From contig JAAVZL010000038.1 of the NCBI GenBank assembly GCA_022791635.1, positions 124,001-188,000 of the forward strand: a stretch of 64,000 bases of DNA. Reading direction: 5' to 3'. The notes beneath the pieces were generated by a model, which searched no databases, was not told the DNA's origin, and was given only the letters and a program-made list of their open reading frames with translations. Of the stretch, positions 43,646-51,676 are shown piece by piece. This stretch comes from Lachnospiraceae bacterium. Lineage in GTDB: Bacteria > Bacillota > Clostridia > Lachnospirales > Lachnospiraceae. How positions within the stretch are numbered: position 1 is the stretch's first letter; the number at the start of each line of letters is the position of its first letter. Made by a program: the position numbers and the translations under genes.

Positions 43646-44796
43646 AAAAAATTGTCATCATCGGAGCCAACGATTTTCAGAATCCGCTGATTTTGAAGGC
43701 AAAGAAGCTTGGCTATGAAACCCATGTGTTTGCCTGGAAGGACGGAGCGGTGGGAGAGGCAACGGCGGATTATTTTTACCCCATCAGCATCACGGAAAAG
43801 GAAGAGATTCTAAAGGAATGCCGGCGGATTAAGCCCGACGCCGTGGCCAGCATTGGATCGGATTTGGCGGTGGCCACGGTGGTGTACCTTCAGCAGAAGC
43901 TGGGGCACCGGGGCAACAGTATGGAAAGCGTGGAGATCACCACCAACAAATATGAAATGCGAAAGGCTCTGAAGGCAGCGGGAATTCCCGTGCCGCTGTT
44001 TGTAAAGACTAAGGGAGAGGATCCGGAGCTTAGGGAGCGGGTAAAAAGGGAGGGCCTAAGGCTTCCGGCCATTGTAAAGCCCACGGACCGTTCCGGAAGC
44101 CGGGGAATCCGCAAAATTACGGATTGGTCCGAGCTTTCTGAGGCAGCGGAGGAGGCAAAGAAGGACTCCTTTGAACATGCGGCTATTGTGGAGGAGTATT
44201 TGGAGGGAGAGGAGTACAGCTGTGAGTCCATCTCCTGGGAGGGGAACCATCACTGCCTGGCCATTACAAAGAAATATACCACAGGCCATCCCCATTTCAT
44301 TGAGACGGCGCACCTGGAGCCCGCCCCCCTTACAGAGGAGCTGAGAGAACACGTATTTGAATCTGTCAAAAAGGCTTTGGACGCACTGGGAATCCGGTAC
44401 GGAGCTTCCCACGGGGAGTTCAAGATTGATGAGGAAGGCAATGTGCGCATCATTGAGATTGGGGCAAGAATGGGCGGAGACTGCATCGGCTCCCATCTGG
44501 TAGAGCTTTCCACGGGGTATGATTATCTGGAAATGGTCCTTTCCGTAGCCCTGGGCCGGGAAATGGATTTGACGCCAAAGACGGCGCCGGGCGTGTCCTA
44601 TGTGCGCTTCCTGTTTGGCAGGTCGGATCTGGAGGAGTTTTGGCGTCTTCAAAGAGAGTGTCCCCAGTACATCCGCTATGTGAGCCACATTCAGGTGGAG
44701 GAGGAGAACCGGATTACGGACAGCTCCAATCGGTACGGCTACTATATTATGCGCTTTGACAGTATGAGCGAGGCAAGGAGTGTGTTGAGGCTGTGA
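43642..44796 (+). CDS. ATP-grasp ligase, probably acting on an amino sugar or carboxylate
   Basis: This 384-residue ATP-grasp protein has an N-terminal pre-grasp domain (IVIIGANDFQNPLI), the central RLPAIVKPTDRSGSRGI loop with the ATP-binding lysine, EEYLEGEEYSCE, and the metal-binding IIEIGARMGGDCIGSHLVELSTG. ATP-grasp enzymes form amide bonds from a carboxylate and an amine. Inside a module with an amino-sugar transaminase, acylation of the new amino group by an amino acid or other acid is a reasonable inference. The ATG at 43642 is preferred over an upstream ATG (43603) because of the AAGGAAG site and the four-base overlap with the SDR. Its stop overlaps the GTG of the following SMR gene. 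Confidence 0.84.
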   Translation: MKKIVIIGANDFQNPLILKAKKLGYETHVFAWKDGAVGEATADYFYPISITEKEEILKECRRIKPDAVASIGSDLAVATVVYLQQKLGHRGNSMESVEITTNKYEMRKALKAAGIPVPLFVKTKGEDPELRERVKREGLRLPAIVKPTDRSGSRGIRKITDWSELSEAAEEAKKDSFEHAAIVEEYLEGEEYSCESISWEGNHHCLAITKKYTTGHPHFIETAHLEPAPLTEELREHVFESVKKALDALGIRYGASHGEFKIDEEGNVRIIEIGARMGGDCIGSHLVELSTGYDYLEMVLSVALGREMDLTPKTAPGVSYVRFLFGRSDLEEFWRLQRECPQYIRYVSHIQVEEENRITDSSNRYGYYIMRFDSMSEARSVLRL

Positions 44797-45143
44797 GAGG
44801 AAAGATACAATGGAAGGAAATCGCAGTGCTGCAGTTTGCGGTTATGATTTATACCCTTTCCGGTGTTGCAGCCAAGCATGCGGCCCTTTATGAGGCCATG
44901 TCCTGGCCGTTTCTGCTCTGTTACGGAATAGAGATCCTGATACTGGGAATTTATGCCATTATCTGGCAGCAGCTCATCAAGAGAATTGACTTGTCCATTG
45001 CCTATGCCAATCGTTCCATGGCAATTTTGTGGTCTATGATTTGGGCGGTTATTTTCTTTGGGGAAGTGATTACGATTCGGAATATGATAGGAGTGGTCGT
45101 TGTGCTTGCGGGCACAATGCTGATAAACAGTGATGATAAATGA
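44793..45143 (+). CDS. SMR/EamA-type small membrane protein, subunit A
   Basis: The protein has 116 residues and four membrane helices, the size and layout of SMR/EmrE proteins and of ArnE/ArnF. The sequence KRIDLSIAYANRSMAILWSMIWAVIFFGE is close to the EmrE/ArnE core. It starts with GTG, overlapping the ATP-grasp gene. A second SMR gene overlaps its end, so the pair probably forms a heterodimer, as ArnE-ArnF does to carry undecaprenyl-phosphate-L-Ara4N. No acidic residue is visible in the first helix (EmrE uses Glu14); the first segment here reads LQFAVMIYTLSG. This suggests a non-drug substrate. Confidence 0.83.
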   Translation: MRGKIQWKEIAVLQFAVMIYTLSGVAAKHAALYEAMSWPFLLCYGIEILILGIYAIIWQQLIKRIDLSIAYANRSMAILWSMIWAVIFFGEVITIRNMIGVVVVLAGTMLINSDDK

Positions 45144-45471
45144 ATATTTCTTATTGATGCTGGGCTCTGTTCTGGTGGCTTCCTTTTCCCAGCTGCTGTT
45201 GAAAAAGGGGGCTCAGAATCAGTATGCCAATGTGATTCGGGAATATCTCAACGTGTGGGTGGTGAGCGGATACGCTTTGATGGTGGCATCCACCCTGCTT
45301 ACCATTTTGGCGTACCGGGGGCTGGACTACAAGAACGGTCCCATCATTGAGTCCCTGGGGTTTGCCTTTGTCTTGATTTTGAGCAGGCTGTTTTTCGGGG
45401 AGAAGATTACAAAGAGAAAGGTTCTTGGGAATGTGCTCATATTCGCAGGAATTCTGATTTTTTACAGTTGA
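45133..45471 (+). CDS. SMR/EamA-type small membrane protein, subunit B
   Basis: This 112-residue protein with four membrane helices resembles the partner above: LMLGSVLVASFSQLLLKKGAQ at the start and FFGEKITKRKVLGNVLIFAGI at the end, the typical SMR/EamA signature. The ATG at 45133, or the GTG at 45130, lies inside the preceding gene. A downstream GT2 follows after eight bases. Together with the preceding gene it is the best candidate for a lipid-phosphate sugar flippase in the module. Another flippase-type gene, GtrA, follows at 46454-46855, so two flippase systems are present within 2 kb. Confidence 0.83.
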   Translation: MINEYFLLMLGSVLVASFSQLLLKKGAQNQYANVIREYLNVWVVSGYALMVASTLLTILAYRGLDYKNGPIIESLGFAFVLILSRLFFGEKITKRKVLGNVLIFAGILIFYS

Positions 45472-45479
45472 GGTGAAGG

Positions 45480-46457
45480 ATGGATATTTCGGTAGTAATT
45501 CCCGTGTACGGGTGCAGGGCGGCCCTTGAGGAGCTGTATGAGCGCTTGACGGCAGTTCTGTGTGAAATAACAAAGGATTATGAGATTATTCTGGTCAATG
45601 ACAATTGCCCCCAGAATTCCTGGGAGGTCATCGAAGAGCTGTGCAGGCGGGACTCCCATGTGGTTGGAATCGAAATGTCCAGGAATTTTGGTCAGATTAA
45701 GGCCATTACGGCGGGACTGGATTACAGCCAGGGAGAATGGGTGGTTGTCATGGACTGCGATCTGCAGGATCGGCCGGAGGAGATTCGGAAGATGTATGAT
45801 AAGGTTTTGGAAGGCTACGACGGGGTATTTGCCAGAAGAAAGGCCAGAAAGGATTCGTTCCTTAAGGTTCTGATTTCCAAGATCTTTTATAAAATCTACG
45901 ATCTGGCTACAGACGGTCATTACGATCCGGCTATCTGCAATTTCAGTATGGTGAACCGCCGCATGGTGGATGAATACTGTAAGATGCGGGAGCTTCACAG
46001 AGCCTATGTGATCTACATGAAATGGCTGGGCTTTCGTCAGACCACCCTGGATGTGGAGCATGATCCGAGAAAGGAAGGAAAATCCTCCTACAATATGAAA
46101 AAGCGCATTCAGCTGGCCCTGGAGATTTTGACCTCCCAGTCGGACAAGCTGATCAAGATTATGGTCGGCTTTGGATTTTTTATGACCTGCGTTTCCTTTC
46201 TGGCAGTCCTCGTCCTGATCCTGTACTATTTTACGGCCCATGTGCTCATGGGATGGACAAGTATGATCGCAACCATGTGCCTTTTGGCAGGTATCATGAT
46301 TATGGTTATGGGCGTGGTTGGAATTTATGTGGGAAATATCTTTATGCAGGTGAAGGACCGGCCTCTCTATGTAATTCGGGATATTAAAAATCCGCATAAT
46401 GGCAAGACTAACGAAGAGGAGAGAAACAAAGGAGAAAGGGAGGCTTCTCATACATGA
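45480..46457 (+). CDS. GT2 undecaprenyl-phosphate sugar transferase (ArnC/GtrB-like)
   Basis: The GT2 part shows ISVVIPVYGCRAAL, LVNDNCPQNSWEV, SRNFGQIKAI and MDCDLQDRPEE as the metal-binding motif. The C-terminus has two membrane segments at about 225-245 and 257-285, so the 325-residue chain has the ArnC/GtrB layout. It is tightly placed between the SMR pair and GtrA, and it overlaps GtrA by four bases. It would transfer the sugar from its dTDP carrier to undecaprenyl phosphate, ahead of flipping. The best donor candidate is the amino sugar from wecE, inferred from neighbours only. Confidence 0.9.
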   Translation: MDISVVIPVYGCRAALEELYERLTAVLCEITKDYEIILVNDNCPQNSWEVIEELCRRDSHVVGIEMSRNFGQIKAITAGLDYSQGEWVVVMDCDLQDRPEEIRKMYDKVLEGYDGVFARRKARKDSFLKVLISKIFYKIYDLATDGHYDPAICNFSMVNRRMVDEYCKMRELHRAYVIYMKWLGFRQTTLDVEHDPRKEGKSSYNMKKRIQLALEILTSQSDKLIKIMVGFGFFMTCVSFLAVLVLILYYFTAHVLMGWTSMIATMCLLAGIMIMVMGVVGIYVGNIFMQVKDRPLYVIRDIKNPHNGKTNEEERNKGEREASHT

Positions 46458-46855
46458 AAAAATTAATGGGACAAATCATCAAATTCGGTATTGTAGGCTT
46501 CCTGTGCTTTTTTATTGACTATGGCATTATGGTGGCCCTGGTGGAGCTGGCAGGTTTTGGTGAGCTCTTGGCAAGCGGCTGCTCCTTTACGGTTTCCGTG
46601 GTGGTAAACTATATCTTGAGCATTACCGTAGTGTTTGACACGGACAAGGGGGCCAACAAGGGAAAGCAGTTCGTGGTCTTTGTGATCTTAAGCCTCATCG
46701 GCCTTGGCATCAATCAGCTGATTATGGAGGGCGGAATCCGTTATCTTTCACAGTATATGAACCGGGCCTACATGGTAGTCAAGATTTTTGCCACCGGAAT
46801 CGTGATGGTTTACAATTTTATAACCCGCAAAATATTTATTGAAAAGAAGGCTTAG
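46454..46855 (+). CDS. GtrA-family flippase
   Basis: GtrA proteins are short four-helix membrane proteins that probably move undecaprenyl-phosphate sugars to the outer leaflet. This one has 133 residues with the helix pattern FGIVGFLCFFIDYGIMVAL, VVVNYILS and YNFITRKIFI at the end, the usual GtrA signature. It overlaps the ArnC-like gene, so both are made together. A separate GtrA domain is fused to the GT2 at 20952-22052. The CotH genes follow after a 48-base gap. Confidence 0.92.
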   Translation: MKKLMGQIIKFGIVGFLCFFIDYGIMVALVELAGFGELLASGCSFTVSVVVNYILSITVVFDTDKGANKGKQFVVFVILSLIGLGINQLIMEGGIRYLSQYMNRAYMVVKIFATGIVMVYNFITRKIFIEKKA

Positions 46856-46903
46856 GAGTGATTTGATCCGAGGGGGCGGCCTTTTGACTACTGGAGGGTG
46901 ACG

Positions 46904-48496
46904 ATGAGAGAAAAAAGGATAGCGCTTTTTGCAAGCTTATTCCTGCTTGCCTTTGCATGCGCCTTTTTTCTGTTCTTTCCGGTGAGGGAGCCTGCCATGG
47001 ACGATGGGCTTCTGACCTGGCAGGAGCAGGAGGAAGCGTTTGAAGGTCTTAAGGCGACGGAGGAGGACCTCCTTACGGATCTGATATTTGCAGGAGAGAG
47101 CCTGCCCTGTGATCGGGAAAGCAGAACCTTCTATCTCCCGGTGAACATGGATACCAAGGAGTGGGAGCAGGGAGCCTTTTCCTGCGGGCAAAAGGGCGTA
47201 AAGCTCTATTTGCTTGACAATCCTCTTACAGATGACAAGCAGGAGGCTGTGCGGCAGGGAAAGAGCTACCGGCTTTTGGCTGTTCGGGGAGACGCCTGCA
47301 GGGAGTATCGGGTGGTGTTTACCGGCCTTCCCATTCTGGAGCTTCACACGGATGCGGATCAGGAGATTCGCTATGACGAGGCCTACGGCCATATGCGCCT
47401 GCTTCTGGCAAACACCAAGGAGGACTGGAGCCTTGAGAGCCGGATGAGCGGCCATATTCGGGGAGGAAGCAGCCGTTTAAACCATAAAAAGTCTTACAAA
47501 ATGACCCTCTACCAGCAGAACCAGACAGGGGTGGGGGCTCTGCGTCCCCATCAGCTTCCCCTTCTTGGGATGCGAAAGGATGACGAATGGCTTCTCTATG
47601 CCATGTACAGCGAGGATACCAAGGTGCGGGATAAGCTCTGTCTGGATATTTGGAACGAATCCGGCGCTCTGGGTATTGAATCGTCCGGTCATTACGGCTA
47701 TCATATGGAATATATTGAGGTATTTCAAAATGATGTCTACTGGGGCCTCTATGGGCTTATGGAGCCAGTGGACTACAAGCAGCTTGATCTCACAAAGGAG
47801 GGGGAGGCCCAGCCGGAGGACTTTTTGTACAAGCAGAAGGATCCGGGCGTGTTTGAGCTTAAAGGGAATCACGGGGCAGAGGATGAGGCCCATTTTCAGC
47901 CGCTTAATACGTATCTGGCCTGCCTGGAGGCGGAGGATGAGGTCTTTCGGGAGCATATTCCGGAGTTGATTGATGTGGACGGAGCTCTAGAGGTATGGCT
48001 TTATCTCCAGGCAGTCATCGGGATGGACAATGTGGAGCGGAATATTTTTTATCCTGCCCGCTATGAGGACGGAAAGTACCGCATCTATTTTATGCCCTGG
48101 GATATGGACTACAGCTGGGGGAATGTACATGATTTTGAGGCCGGGAACCGAACCCGGTTTTCGGAGGAGATTCTCACCATGCGCATTGCCTGGAGGCTGG
48201 GAGACCGTCTGATTGAATCGGATGTGGCGGGAGCCAGAGAAAAGGCGGCCGCTCGGTGGAGAAAGCTTCGGGAAACGGTGTATTCCGATGCCTATCTCAG
48301 GGAGCACATTGACGGCTATGCCCATCAGGTGACAGATTCCGGAGCCTTTTCTCGGGATTTGATCCGGTGGGAGAGCGGGGGCCACAACGATGATTACGAA
48401 GCCTTAAAGGACCTGGCCTGTGACCGCATGGCATTTTTGGACACCTGGCTTTCGGACCCCTTGTCGTATCTTGAGTTAGAGGAGTATGTAGAGTGA
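46904..48496 (+). CDS. CotH-family kinase-like protein, copy 1 (membrane-anchored)
   Basis: This 530-residue protein has an N-terminal membrane segment (residues about 5-25), a presumably extracellular body, and the CotH signature. Seen are HIRGGSSRLNHKKSYKMTL with the ATP-binding lysine, DDEWLLYAMYSEDTKVRDKL, YWGLYGLMEPVDYKQLDL, and the catalytic PWDMDYSWGN. CotH kinases phosphorylate spore-coat or surface proteins in Bacillus; in Clostridia many are membrane anchored. The ATG at 46904 follows GGAGGG with good spacing; GTG 46898 is an alternative. A close paralogue overlaps its stop. VTC-domain and DUF4956 genes follow, a known partnership. Confidence 0.9.
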   Translation: MREKRIALFASLFLLAFACAFFLFFPVREPAMDDGLLTWQEQEEAFEGLKATEEDLLTDLIFAGESLPCDRESRTFYLPVNMDTKEWEQGAFSCGQKGVKLYLLDNPLTDDKQEAVRQGKSYRLLAVRGDACREYRVVFTGLPILELHTDADQEIRYDEAYGHMRLLLANTKEDWSLESRMSGHIRGGSSRLNHKKSYKMTLYQQNQTGVGALRPHQLPLLGMRKDDEWLLYAMYSEDTKVRDKLCLDIWNESGALGIESSGHYGYHMEYIEVFQNDVYWGLYGLMEPVDYKQLDLTKEGEAQPEDFLYKQKDPGVFELKGNHGAEDEAHFQPLNTYLACLEAEDEVFREHIPELIDVDGALEVWLYLQAVIGMDNVERNIFYPARYEDGKYRIYFMPWDMDYSWGNVHDFEAGNRTRFSEEILTMRIAWRLGDRLIESDVAGAREKAAARWRKLRETVYSDAYLREHIDGYAHQVTDSGAFSRDLIRWESGGHNDDYEALKDLACDRMAFLDTWLSDPLSYLELEEYVE

Positions 48497-50136
48497 GAAG
48501 ACGGACAGCGCTTGTGTTAAACTGTATATTGCTAGGGGCTGTTTTGGCCTTCTTGTTCTTAAAGCCCATTATTTGCGGCCCCATCCGCTATGAGCAGGCA
48601 GGCAGCGGCGAGGCAGAGCAGATCCGAAAGGACTATAGAAGGGCAGAGGAGCCCTTCTTTACAGAGCTGGCTTTTTCCGGGGAAAAGCTGCCCTTTGATC
48701 GGAACACGTCCACCTTCTACCTTCCTCTTGATATGGAGGAGGAGCGCTGGGAGACGGGGGAGCTATCCAGCCTTTCCGGCGAGATCCGTCTGGTTTTTGA
48801 GGATGATTTTACAAAGGAATCCAAGCAGGAGGCCATTCGGGAGGGGAAGGCCTTCCGGTTCTATGCCCTGAAGGGAGACGTGTATCAGGAGTGTGCCCTG
48901 GTTGTCACGGGCCTTCCCATTCTCGCCATTGAGACCACGGAGACGGCGGACACAGGGGCCTTTGGCGGCATGCTCTATTATTGGGATGCAGAGAGCAAGC
49001 GGGACTGGACGGGGGCGAATATTCTGGAAGCTCATATCCGGGGAAATACCAGCCGCACCTATCCCAAAAAAGGCTACAAGCTGACCCTGAAAACCCAGAA
49101 CAAGAAAGGAGAGGTGGTTTCCGACAAGAAATCGCTCTTTGGCCTTCGGACGGATGACGAGTGGATTTTAAATGCCATGTACAGCGATGACTCCAAGCTT
49201 CGGGATAAGCTTTCCGTGGACCTATGGAATGGCTTTGGCTCCCGGGTGACGGAATTTCCGGAGGCAAAGTTCGGGACAGACCTGGTATATGTGGAGGTCT
49301 TTTTCAACCAGGAATACTGGGGGCTTTACGGGCTCATGGAGCCGGTGGATTCCCGGCAGCTTGATCTGACCAGGGAGGGCGAGCCGGCGCCTGTGGAGTA
49401 TTCCTATAAGGCGGTGACGCCTCAGGAGGCTTCCACAGAGGAGCTCCTTGCCGCCTCCCAGTTTGGGGAGGAGCTGGCAGGCTTTGAGCTGAAAGGGTCC
49501 CACAGTGCCATTGATCGGGCCTCCTGGGAGCCCTTACTTACGTATCTTGAGCTTCGGGATCTGGCGGACGATGAGACCTTTGTCCGGGAGGCGCCTGTGC
49601 TTACGGATGTGAACGGAGCCTTGAATGTCTGGATCTATCTCCAGGCAGTTCTTGGAATTGACAACCGGGGGAAAAACATGTATTATGTGGCAAAAAGCAA
49701 CGCCTCGTCTTATCGGATTTATTTTGCCCCTTGGGATATGGACATTACCTGGGGCGATGCCTTGAGCGAAGGAACCGGGGATGCTATCTGGGACGTGGAT
49801 CTCAATCCGAATCTCTACTCCGAGCGCATCAACTGGAGTTTGGGAGACCGTTTGGTGGAGCTTGATGTAGATGGCTCCAGGGATCAGGTAAGGGAGCGGT
49901 GGAGAAAGCTTCGGGAGGGGATTCTCTCCGACGAGAGCTTGAGCCGATCTGTGGAAGGCCTGGTGCATGAGCTTCGGGATTCCGGAGCCCTTATGCGGGA
50001 CGCACGCCGCTGGCCGGAGAGTAATCAGGGAGCCGATTACGGGCTTTTTCATCGGATGGCCCTTTACCGGATGCACATTTTGGATTTCTATTTTGACGGG
50101 AAGCTGGAGGCCTACCTGGGGCTTGGATATCAATAA
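48493..50136 (+). CDS. CotH-family kinase-like protein, copy 2 (membrane-anchored)
   Basis: The 547-residue paralogue of the gene before it starts with GTG, overlapping by four bases. It has an N-terminal membrane segment, HIRGNTSRTYPKKGYKL, DDEWILNAMYSDDSKLRDKL, YWGLYGLMEPVDSRQLDL, and PWDMDITWGD, all matching copy 1. An extra stretch near residues 300-330, absent in copy 1, lies between the DLTREGE and the ELKGSHS segments. Duplication in an operon and retention of all motifs in both suggest two substrates. The coat/surface role is family knowledge; the actual substrate may be a protein of this polysaccharide locus. Confidence 0.9.
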   Translation: MRRRTALVLNCILLGAVLAFLFLKPIICGPIRYEQAGSGEAEQIRKDYRRAEEPFFTELAFSGEKLPFDRNTSTFYLPLDMEEERWETGELSSLSGEIRLVFEDDFTKESKQEAIREGKAFRFYALKGDVYQECALVVTGLPILAIETTETADTGAFGGMLYYWDAESKRDWTGANILEAHIRGNTSRTYPKKGYKLTLKTQNKKGEVVSDKKSLFGLRTDDEWILNAMYSDDSKLRDKLSVDLWNGFGSRVTEFPEAKFGTDLVYVEVFFNQEYWGLYGLMEPVDSRQLDLTREGEPAPVEYSYKAVTPQEASTEELLAASQFGEELAGFELKGSHSAIDRASWEPLLTYLELRDLADDETFVREAPVLTDVNGALNVWIYLQAVLGIDNRGKNMYYVAKSNASSYRIYFAPWDMDITWGDALSEGTGDAIWDVDLNPNLYSERINWSLGDRLVELDVDGSRDQVRERWRKLREGILSDESLSRSVEGLVHELRDSGALMRDARRWPESNQGADYGLFHRMALYRMHILDFYFDGKLEAYLGLGYQ

Positions 50137-50184
50137 ATGTGTGTGCCATCGCGTAAGCGATTAAAATAAGAACAGGAGCTTGAA

Positions 50185-50874
50185 ATGGACTACAGACACG
50201 AGCTGAAGTACGTAGTGACGGCAGATCAGCTGGCACTTTTGGAGAACCGGATTCGGGGGCTGATTCCGCTGGATCCCCATGTGGGAGAGGAAGGCATGTA
50301 TCGAATCCGCAGCCTTTACTTTGATGACAGCTACAATAGCTGCTATCTGGAAAATGAAATAGGAACAGACCCAAGAGAGAAATTCCGCATCCGCATTTAC
50401 AATGAGGACAGCGGACGCATCAGCCTGGAGCTAAAGCGTAAGGAGCACGGAATGACTCAGAAATTCTCATGCCTGCTAAGCATAGAGCAGTGCCGGGAGC
50501 TGATGGCCGGAAGGCTGCTGCCTATGAAGGAGGAGGATCCGCCGGTGCTTCGGAAGCTGAATCTCCTCATGCGGACCCGGCTTCTAAGGCCTAAGGTGAT
50601 CGTGGAGTACGACCGGGTCCCCTATGCAGCCCGTCTTGGCAACACCCGAATTACCCTGGATCAGAATATGGCTTCCTCCGATGAGCTTTCCCGTTTTTTG
50701 GAGCCAAAGCTTCGGCGAAGGCCCATTATGGCAGTCGGGCAGCAGATTCTGGAGGTAAAGTACGATGAATTTCTTCCGGATTACCTTTACCGGAATCTGC
50801 AGCTTCACAACCTGCGGCAGACCGCATTTTCCAAATACTATTTGTGCAGAAGATACGGGCTTTTGGGAGGATAA
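50185..50874 (+). CDS. Polyphosphate polymerase-type VTC-domain protein
   Basis: The 229-residue protein is a free-standing VTC domain. It opens with HELKYVV, then IRSLYFDD, KFRIRIYNEDSG, SLELKRKEHG, and late EVKYDEFLPDYL, all inward-facing basic and acidic strands of the tunnel fold that in yeast VTC4 makes polyphosphate from ATP. Bacterial members next to CotH and DUF4956 genes are common, with the polyphosphate role unproven. AGGAGCTTG precedes the ATG. The order CotH, CotH, VTC, DUF4956 matches the recurrent bacterial cassette, which suggests that the four genes form one functional unit inside the larger operon. Confidence 0.9.
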   Translation: MDYRHELKYVVTADQLALLENRIRGLIPLDPHVGEEGMYRIRSLYFDDSYNSCYLENEIGTDPREKFRIRIYNEDSGRISLELKRKEHGMTQKFSCLLSIEQCRELMAGRLLPMKEEDPPVLRKLNLLMRTRLLRPKVIVEYDRVPYAARLGNTRITLDQNMASSDELSRFLEPKLRRRPIMAVGQQILEVKYDEFLPDYLYRNLQLHNLRQTAFSKYYLCRRYGLLGG

Positions 50875-50958
50875 GTATCAGCCAGAGGATAAAGAGCTTG
50901 AAAGAAACAATCACATAAAGCAGCGCCCTGGAGATAAGCTCTGGGGGGCGGAATAAAA

Positions 50959-51651
50959 ATGGAGGATATTAAAGAAATGGGATTTCAAGACGTATTCAAA
51001 AAATCATTTTTAGAAGGCTTCACCAGTATGGACATATCGGCAGGGCGAATCATGGCTACCTTTTTGGTAACCTGTATCCTGGCCTGCTACGTATTCGTTA
51101 TCTACCGGCTAATGACAAGAAAGTCCTTTTACTCCAAGGGCTTTAACGTATCCTTAGCAGCCCTTTCCGTGATCACGGCAGCCATCATTCTGGCCATGCA
51201 GTCCAACCTGGTGATCTCTCTTGGTATGGTGGGCGCGCTCTCCATCGTCCGTTTCCGTACGGCCATCAAGGATCCCATGGATTTGGTATTCCTCTTCTGG
51301 TCTATCAGCATCGGCATTATCTGTGGAGCCGGTCTCTTTGAGGTAGCCCTTTTAACCTGCCTGGTGGTGACGGCCCTGGTGCTTGTTCTGGAAAATATTC
51401 CCTCCTCTAGAGCGCCTATGATGCTGGTGGTCAACTTATCCGATACCGAGAGCGAGGCGGACGTTCTGGACATTGTGAAAAAATTCAGCCGTTTCTACAA
51501 GGTGAAATCCAGAAATATCTCCGGAGACGCCATGGACATGGTGGTGGAGGTCCGAGTGAAGGAGGAGGGAGCCTTTGCAAAGGAGGTATCCGCGCTTCCC
51601 AAGGTGCAGTCGGTATCCCTGATTTCCCATGACGGAGAGGTAACCTTTTAA
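50959..51651 (+). CDS. DUF4956 membrane protein
   Basis: This 230-residue protein has four membrane segments between residues about 28-130 and a cytosolic C-terminal domain of about 80 residues, resembling MgtC-like layouts. GMVGALSIVRFRTAIKDP is the DUF4956 signature. Members of the family normally sit beside VTC-domain and CotH genes. Its role is unknown; anchoring or channelling of the VTC product is a guess. The gene has its own GGGGGGCGG-like site, and a downstream gap of 25 bases leads to the next glycosyltransferase. Confidence 0.9.
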   Translation: MEDIKEMGFQDVFKKSFLEGFTSMDISAGRIMATFLVTCILACYVFVIYRLMTRKSFYSKGFNVSLAALSVITAAIILAMQSNLVISLGMVGALSIVRFRTAIKDPMDLVFLFWSISIGIICGAGLFEVALLTCLVVTALVLVLENIPSSRAPMMLVVNLSDTESEADVLDIVKKFSRFYKVKSRNISGDAMDMVVEVRVKEEGAFAKEVSALPKVQSVSLISHDGEVTF

Positions 51652-51676
51652 TTAGAGGTAACAGCAGGAGTTTTCT

